DNA of 64,000 nucleotides from Crossiella equi (GTDB lineage Bacteria; Actinomycetota; Actinomycetes; Mycobacteriales; Pseudonocardiaceae): NCBI RefSeq assembly GCF_017876755.1, contig NZ_JAGIOO010000001.1, positions 8,045,786 to 8,109,785 of the forward strand, read 5' to 3'. Shown piece by piece: positions 60,103 to 64,000 of this stretch (position 1 is its first letter; each line of letters starts with the position of its first letter). The notes under the pieces were generated by a model. It saw only the letters and a program-made list of their open reading frames with translations, ran no database searches and was not told where the DNA came from. The position numbers and the translations under genes were made by a program.

Positions 60103-61087
60103 GGCGAACTCCCCTTCCCGCGGGCATGGACCAGGTCTGGACCGCACCGGCCTCCAGCAGGGCCCGGCTCACGTCCCAGGCCGTCTCCTGCCGGTCCACC
60201 AGGGCGATGAGGCAGCCGCCGAGACCGCCGCCGCTGAGCTTGGCGCCGAGCGCACCCGCCGAGGTGGCCGCCCGCGCCATCGCGTCGATCACCGTGGTGC
60301 TCAGGTCCAGCTCGCGCAGCTCCTCGTGGCAGCGCGTCATCGCCGTGCCGACCGCGGCCGCGTCACCGTCGGCCAGGTCGCGCACGGCCGAGCGCACCAG
60401 GCCGGAAACCGTGCCCACGAACCGCTCGCGCGCGGCGGGCTCCCGCTCGAACCTCTCCCGCACCATGGTGACCGCGTCCTTGGTGCTGCCGGTCATCCCG
60501 CTGTCGGCGAGCACGAACAGGCCGTCGAACCCGATGCCGACCTCCTGCGCGGCGCCCTCCTGGAAGAGCAGCGGACCGGTGGCGCCAGTGGTCATCGCGT
60601 CCACCCCGCTGGCCCGGCCGTGCGAGACGTTCTCCGCGACCTGCACCAGGTCGTAGACCTCCTGCGCGCTGAGCTCGCGGCCGAGCAGGTCGGCCAGCGC
60701 GTGCACCGCCGCCCGTGCGCACGCCGCGCTGGACCCCAGCCCCCGTCCGGCCGGGACCTCGCAGCGCAGCGTCACCTCGATGCGGTGGCGCTCATCGCCA
60801 CCGGTCAGCTCGGTGACGACCTGGCGCAGCCCACCGCAGTCGTAGCGGGTGGTCCCGGTCGCGCCGGTCTTGAGGAACGTGGGCTCGCCGGGCTCGGCGA
60901 ACAGCGTGGCCTGCGCGGTCACGGCCAGCGCCGGTACCGGGATGGCCAGCGCGGGGGAGCCGTACAGGACCGCGTGCTCGCCCAGCAGGATGGCTTTCGC
61001 GTGAGCCCGGCCCGATCCGGACGAGACCCGGGTCGGCTCCACAGATCGGTGGTGCCGTTTCGCTATCCCCAACGACGACCTGTTCAC
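60092..61087 (-). CDS. Mevalonate kinase
   Basis: 331 residues from a GTG. AHAKAILLGEHAVLYGSPALA, the GHMP loop EVPAGRGLGSSAACARA, and KLSGGGLGGCLIAL mark mevalonate kinase. First gene of the six-gene mevalonate core in this orientation. About 250 bases, including a hairpin, separate it from the upstream IspH-like gene. Confidence 0.94.
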   Translation of the reverse strand: MNRSSLGIAKRHHRSVEPTRVSSGSGRAHAKAILLGEHAVLYGSPALAIPVPALAVTAQATLFAEPGEPTFLKTGATGTTRYDCGGLRQVVTELTGGDERHRIEVTLRCEVPAGRGLGSSAACARAAVHALADLLGRELSAQEVYDLVQVAENVSHGRASGVDAMTTGATGPLLFQEGAAQEVGIGFDGLFVLADSGMTGSTKDAVTMVRERFEREPAARERFVGTVSGLVRSAVRDLADGDAAAVGTAMTRCHEELRELDLSTTVIDAMARAATSAGALGAKLSGGGLGGCLIALVDRQETAWDVSRALLEAGAVQTWSMPAGRGVRHDG

Positions 61088-61151
61088 TCATCACTCCACA
61101 CATAGGGTTCTTGCACGGGAACGGCTTTTTCGGGCATGGCTCAGCCCCGCG

Positions 61152-61179
61152 GGAGCCGGGGCCGTGGCCCGGTGGCTCC
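61152..61179. terminator. Possible terminator upstream of mevalonate kinase
   Basis: GGAGCC and GGCTCC enclose GGGCC and GGCCC in an imperfect hairpin. It lies between the IspH-like stop (61339) and the kinase start (61087) and may separate the GGPP-synthase transcript from the mevalonate operon. The rest of this 250-base gap shows no gene. Confidence 0.4.
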
Positions 61180-61338
61180 GACGTCGAGCTGTGCGAGGGG
61201 GTTACACGCGCTGTGGCGGGGGTATCCGGAGTTGTTGTGGCTCCCCGAAATCTTGAGGTCGCGGAAGTCGTGTTCGGCGAATCGTGACGCTTCCCACAAC
61301 GGGGCCGCCGAGGCCGTTCTGGGTGTAGTCCCGCGCGT

Positions 61339-61968
61339 TCACCGCACCGCCCCGACCCGGTCGACGACCGTCGTCGGGCCGAGGCCGCCGATGGCGGCGA
61401 CCACCCCGGTGAGCAGCCGCCGTTCGGTGTCCGGGTGCGTCAGCAACCCCACCGTGCCCACCTCGGCCAGCCACTCCGCGCGGAGGTCCCCGGCGGCGCG
61501 CAACAGGCGGGCGGGTCCGCCCCGGCGCGTGCACGGCGCGAGCGTGGCCGGGTCCAGTGCCAGCAGCAGGTCCACCGGTTCGGGCCGAGCCAGCACCAGG
61601 ATCCGGCGCGGGCGCAGCACCGCCGACCACTCGCGTACCACCTGGGCCGCCGAGGCCAGCGCCTCCGGGTCCTCCGCGCTGGCCGCCGCGCCCAGACCGA
61701 TCGCGCGGCCCCGGGCGTCGACCCAGGACACGGTGAACCCGAGCGAGCGGTGGTCGCCGCACTCGTCGTCGAAGGCCAGCAGGCCGCGACCGGCGGCCAG
61801 GCCACGGCGGCGCAGGCTGCCCGCGAGCAGCGGTGCGGCCGGGCAGTGCGCGATGCCGTCCGGACCGGTGCGCAGTCCGTCGGCCACCACCGGAACCCGG
61901 CTGCCGGTCTGGCCGCCGGTCTGCACGAAGACCGGGCGGAACGCGCTGTTGCGGTACATGGCTTTCAC
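61339..61968 (-). CDS. IspH-like protein, degenerate
   Basis: 209 residues. GTG at 61968 is chosen because GGAGG lies seven bases upstream; the longer open frame is not protein-like. The C-terminal 60 residues (ARLLRAAGDLRAEWLAEVGT, then VGLLTHPDTERRLL, VVAAIGGLG) parallel the end of IspH (AFLIDDAKDI..EW...V..VGVTAGASAPD.LV...V..L..LG). The N-terminal APRGFCAGV motif is missing; the Cys present (AHCPAA, DDECGD, APCTRR) do not match the three cluster ligands. Function as HMBPP reductase is unlikely. Homology is by eye. It overlaps the 49-codon frame upstream. Confidence 0.45.
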   Translation of the reverse strand: MKAMYRNSAFRPVFVQTGGQTGSRVPVVADGLRTGPDGIAHCPAAPLLAGSLRRRGLAAGRGLLAFDDECGDHRSLGFTVSWVDARGRAIGLGAAASAEDPEALASAAQVVREWSAVLRPRRILVLARPEPVDLLLALDPATLAPCTRRGGPARLLRAAGDLRAEWLAEVGTVGLLTHPDTERRLLTGVVAAIGGLGPTTVVDRVGAVR

Positions 61969-62114
61969 GAGACCGCCTCCGTTCCCGCGGCGGCCGGAAG
62001 CGCTTGCCCGCCCGGCGACAGCGGGGCTGCGGGTGAGGGCAAGGAGTTCCCGAGCACACCGCCGCGGGGCGGGGCGGCGGGGGCAGCCCCCGCGTCCGGT
62101 TCGGCAGTGCTCAT
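61965..62114 (-). CDS. 49-residue Ala/Pro/Gly-rich peptide, translationally coupled
   Basis: ATG at 62114 with GAGGAG eight bases upstream, 24 bases after the GGPP synthase stop. It encodes MSTAEPDAGAAPAAPPRGGV and 29 more residues, ending TEAVS. Its TGA overlaps the GTG of the IspH-like gene (GTGA). No Cys and no hydrophobic core, so it is likely disordered. It may be a coupling leader, a tether or a small partner. The good ribosome binding site and exact overlap are the evidence that it is translated. Confidence 0.55.
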   Translation of the reverse strand: MSTAEPDAGAAPAAPPRGGVLGNSLPSPAAPLSPGGQALPAAAGTEAVS

Positions 62115-62138
62115 CGGTCTGGCTCCTCGGCTTCTCGG

Positions 62139-63179
62139 TCAGTGGTCGCGGCGGGTGATCAGGTTGGCCAGCGTCAGCAGCTGCGAGGCCGCCACCGGTT
62201 CCCGGGCGCCCTTCTCCAGACAGGCCACCGCGGCCGCGACCTGCCTGCTCGCCTCCCGCTGCGTCCACCGCTTGCCGCCCGCGGACTCCACCAGCGCGGC
62301 CATCTCCTCGACCTCGGCCTGCCCGAGCGGTTCCGGGCGGGAGTAGAAGTCCGCCAGGGCCTCCGACTGCCACGTCCCGGCCGCCAGGGCGGCCACGACG
62401 GGCAGGGACTTCTTGCGGTTCACCAGGTCCTGGCCACACGGCTTGCCAGTCTGGGCAGTGGCCCCCCAGATGCCCAGCAGGTCGTCCACAAGCTGGAACG
62501 CCAGGCCCAGGTGTTCACCGAACTGGCGCAACGCCTGCACCTGATCGTGGTCCCCGCCACCGGCGAGAGCACCCAGCGCACACGCCCCGGCCAGCAGGGC
62601 ACCCGTCTTGCCCGCCACCATGGCCAGGCACTCGTCCAGGGAGACGGTGTCGCGCTCCTCGAAGGCCAGGTCCGCGCCCTGGCCCTCACAGAGGGCGAGC
62701 ACGTAGTCGTTGAGCCAGGCCACCGCGGTGCCGGCGGTCGGCCCGCCGTCGCGCGCCAGCACCTGGGAGGCCAGGCCCAGCATGGCATCGCCGAACAGGA
62801 TCGCGTTGGCGGTGCCGAACACCGTCCACGCGGTCGGCCGGTGGCGGCGCAGCCGGTCGCCGTCCATCACGTCGTCGTGCACCAGCGAGAAGTTGTGCAC
62901 CAGCTCCACCGCCACGGCCGCGGGCACCGCGTCCTCGGCGCGCCCGCCGACCGTGCGCGCCGACAGCAGCACCAGCGCGGGGCGGATCCACTTGCCCGGG
63001 TTGGCCTCGGAGGGCTCACCCTCGCGGTCCCACCAGCCCAGGTGGTAGCCGGTGCCCAGGCGCATCGACGGCGGCAGCGTGTCCACCGCCGAACGGAGGG
63101 CGGGTTCGGTCAGCGACCTGCTCCAGGACAGGAGGTCCTCGGCGGAACGTTCCCCGGTCACCGCTGCGGTCACGGTCAT
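62139..63179 (-). CDS. Geranylgeranyl diphosphate synthase (polyprenyl synthetase)
   Basis: 346 residues; the ATG at 63179 has GGAG six bases upstream and is preferred to the GTG at 63191. First Asp-rich motif HDDVMDGD (101-108); second FQLVDDLLGIWG (229-240) with the actinomycete DDLLGIWG form; KWIRPALVLLSARTVGG and NRKKSLPVVAAL are typical. It extends DMAPP with IPP; GGPP as product is likely from the family but chain length is not proven by sequence. First gene of the leftward isoprenoid gene set. Confidence 0.9.
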   Translation of the reverse strand: MTVTAAVTGERSAEDLLSWSRSLTEPALRSAVDTLPPSMRLGTGYHLGWWDREGEPSEANPGKWIRPALVLLSARTVGGRAEDAVPAAVAVELVHNFSLVHDDVMDGDRLRRHRPTAWTVFGTANAILFGDAMLGLASQVLARDGGPTAGTAVAWLNDYVLALCEGQGADLAFEERDTVSLDECLAMVAGKTGALLAGACALGALAGGGDHDQVQALRQFGEHLGLAFQLVDDLLGIWGATAQTGKPCGQDLVNRKKSLPVVAALAAGTWQSEALADFYSRPEPLGQAEVEEMAALVESAGGKRWTQREASRQVAAAVACLEKGAREPVAASQLLTLANLITRRDH

Positions 63180-63656
63180 GTGTGACTCCACTCCCCGTGG
63201 TCAGAGATCCCAACGCCCGACCACGGAACGTGATCGGGTGGTGACAACCGTCATGGCAGGAGGGGTGCCGAAACATCGGCCGAACCACGTAGCCACTACC
63301 CACTTTCCGTCAGGCGGGTTTAACGATCTTTCCGATTGGCCAGTGCGTATCGTGAGTGCTGCGCCACCCGTTCGGCGGTACCCGGAGTTCGGTTGTCGGC
63401 AATTACGAGACAAGCTCTCGGCGGAAGTGACCGAGAAGAGTCGCGGTCGCCCTTTCGGGTAAGTTTGCTTTTGGATTTGCGATTCTCGGTAAGGGTGAAA
63501 CGCCCTTTCCGGCTTCGATGAACGTTGTGTTCAATTTATGTGTCAACCAGACGTTCTCCTGGGCGTTTGTCGTGTAGTGACACTTCCGGTTAGGGTCGGC
63601 TACCCCGTATCACGGGTATGTATGTGGTTCAGGTCTGGGGCTCCGGAGGTCCACTG
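63180..63656. promoter_or_regulatory. Divergent promoter region between GGPP synthase and the NTPase regulator
   Basis: About 480 bases, clearly less GC-rich than the genes, with no protein-like frame. CACGTAG, four bases, TACCCAC at 63286-63303 is a partial match to the ACGTA repeat motif and lies about 110 bases upstream of the GGPP synthase start. CCCGT-ATC-ACGGG at 63604-63616 is an inverted repeat 40 bases before the regulator start. Confidence 0.45.
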
Positions 63657-64000
63657 GTGTTAGGAATGCTGCCCGCCGAGGTCACCAGCTTCGTCGGGCG
63701 GAGGCAGGAACTCACCGCCATTCGCCAACTCATGGCCAGCACCCGGTTGCTCACCCTCACCGGGCCCGGCGGGGTGGGCAAAACCAGGCTCGTGGTGCGC
63801 GCCGCCGAGCAGATGAGCCGCGCCTACCCCGACGGCGTGCACTTCGTCGGCCTGGACGCGCTCCGCCACGGTGACCTGCTGCCCGCGACCATCGGGGCCG
63901 CCCTCCAGATACCCGACACCGCCGCGGACACCGACGCCCAGCTGGTGGAGTTCCTGCGGGACAAGCACCTGCTGCTCGTGCTCGACAACTGCGAGCACGT
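63657..64000 (+). CDS. NTPase-type transcriptional regulator (partial, runs off the window)
   Basis: The first 114 codons are present. The GTG at 63657 is chosen because GGAGG lies seven bases upstream; an in-frame ATG at 63666 would be 16 bases away. The second codon is then TTA, the rare bldA-dependent Leu codon. The protein reads LPAEVTSFVGRRQELTAIRQ, P-loop LTGPGGVGKTRLVVRAAEQM and Walker B LLLVLDNCEHV. This is the NB-ARC module of AfsR/LuxR-like regulators, usually followed by helical repeats and an HTH. Confidence 0.8.
   Translation, partial: MLGMLPAEVTSFVGRRQELTAIRQLMASTRLLTLTGPGGVGKTRLVVRAAEQMSRAYPDGVHFVGLDALRHGDLLPATIGAALQIPDTAADTDAQLVEFLRDKHLLLVLDNCEH

Noticed and set aside
1-64000. 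CRISPR arrays, tRNA or rRNA genes, riboswitches
   Set aside because: No regularly spaced repeats, no cloverleaf or rRNA-like segments and no known riboswitch core were seen on reading; a covariance-model scan would be needed to exclude small RNAs.

Overview
This is a GC-rich actinomycete chromosome segment (GC near 72 percent, strong third-position GC bias, GTG/TTG starts, F420-type and PucR/SARP/IclR regulators, twin-arginine signals). A Pseudonocardiales-like or streptomycete-like host fits; nothing here fixes the genus. No tRNA, rRNA or CRISPR array was seen.

Left third (about 0.6-30 kb) is an accessory mosaic. It holds a small heat-shock operon (Hsp20, two unknown proteins, a J-domain protein) and a Baeyer-Villiger-type flavoprotein whose stop codon sits on the TA target of an IS630-family element. 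Next come a Tat-exported molybdenum aldehyde/xanthine-type oxidoreductase operon (FeS, FAD and Mo subunits plus XdhC), a cNMP-sensor/thioredoxin-reductase fusion, an IclR regulator, several gene remnants, an LLM-type F420 oxidoreductase behind a perfect 22-bp palindrome, and PaaZ with a divergent TetR (PaaR-like) regulator and its operator. A GMC oxidoreductase, a short CoaD paralogue, an exported agmatine-deiminase-like lipoprotein, a TetR/quinone-reductase pair and a double-MerR regulator complete it.

Right half (about 30-64 kb) looks like a terpenoid biosynthetic locus. A leftward gene set encodes GGPP synthase, a 49-aa peptide, an IspH-like protein, then mevalonate kinase, diphosphomevalonate decarboxylase, phosphomevalonate kinase, type 2 IPP isomerase, HMG-CoA reductase, HMG-CoA synthase and an NphT7-type acetoacetyl-CoA synthase. 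This is a complete acetyl/malonyl-CoA to GGPP route in the order known from Streptomyces CL190. Beside it are a class I terpene synthase, a cytochrome P450, three PucR-related regulators (one full length, one HTH-only, one N-domain-only), a class II terpene-cyclase homologue without the catalytic DXDD acid, an IspG barrel without its FeS domain, an alpha/beta hydrolase, an acetoacetate-decarboxylase-like protein, a TDO-like/SnoaL-like fusion and a large SARP-type regulator. A second NTPase regulator, with a TTA codon directly after its likely start, runs off the right edge.

The most interesting signals are these. (1) Intergenic direct repeats of ACGTA spaced exactly 11 bp, with heptamer plus 4-bp spacer geometry like SARP operators, lie upstream of several of these genes. 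(2) Degenerate IspG-like and IspH-like proteins and a DXDD-less cyclase homologue sit next to a complete mevalonate pathway. (3) An IS30 element with a 3-bp target duplication has inserted exactly into the loop of a terminator hairpin. (4) A translationally coupled pair of secreted proteins consists of a beta-gamma-crystallin-like and an aerolysin-like protein.
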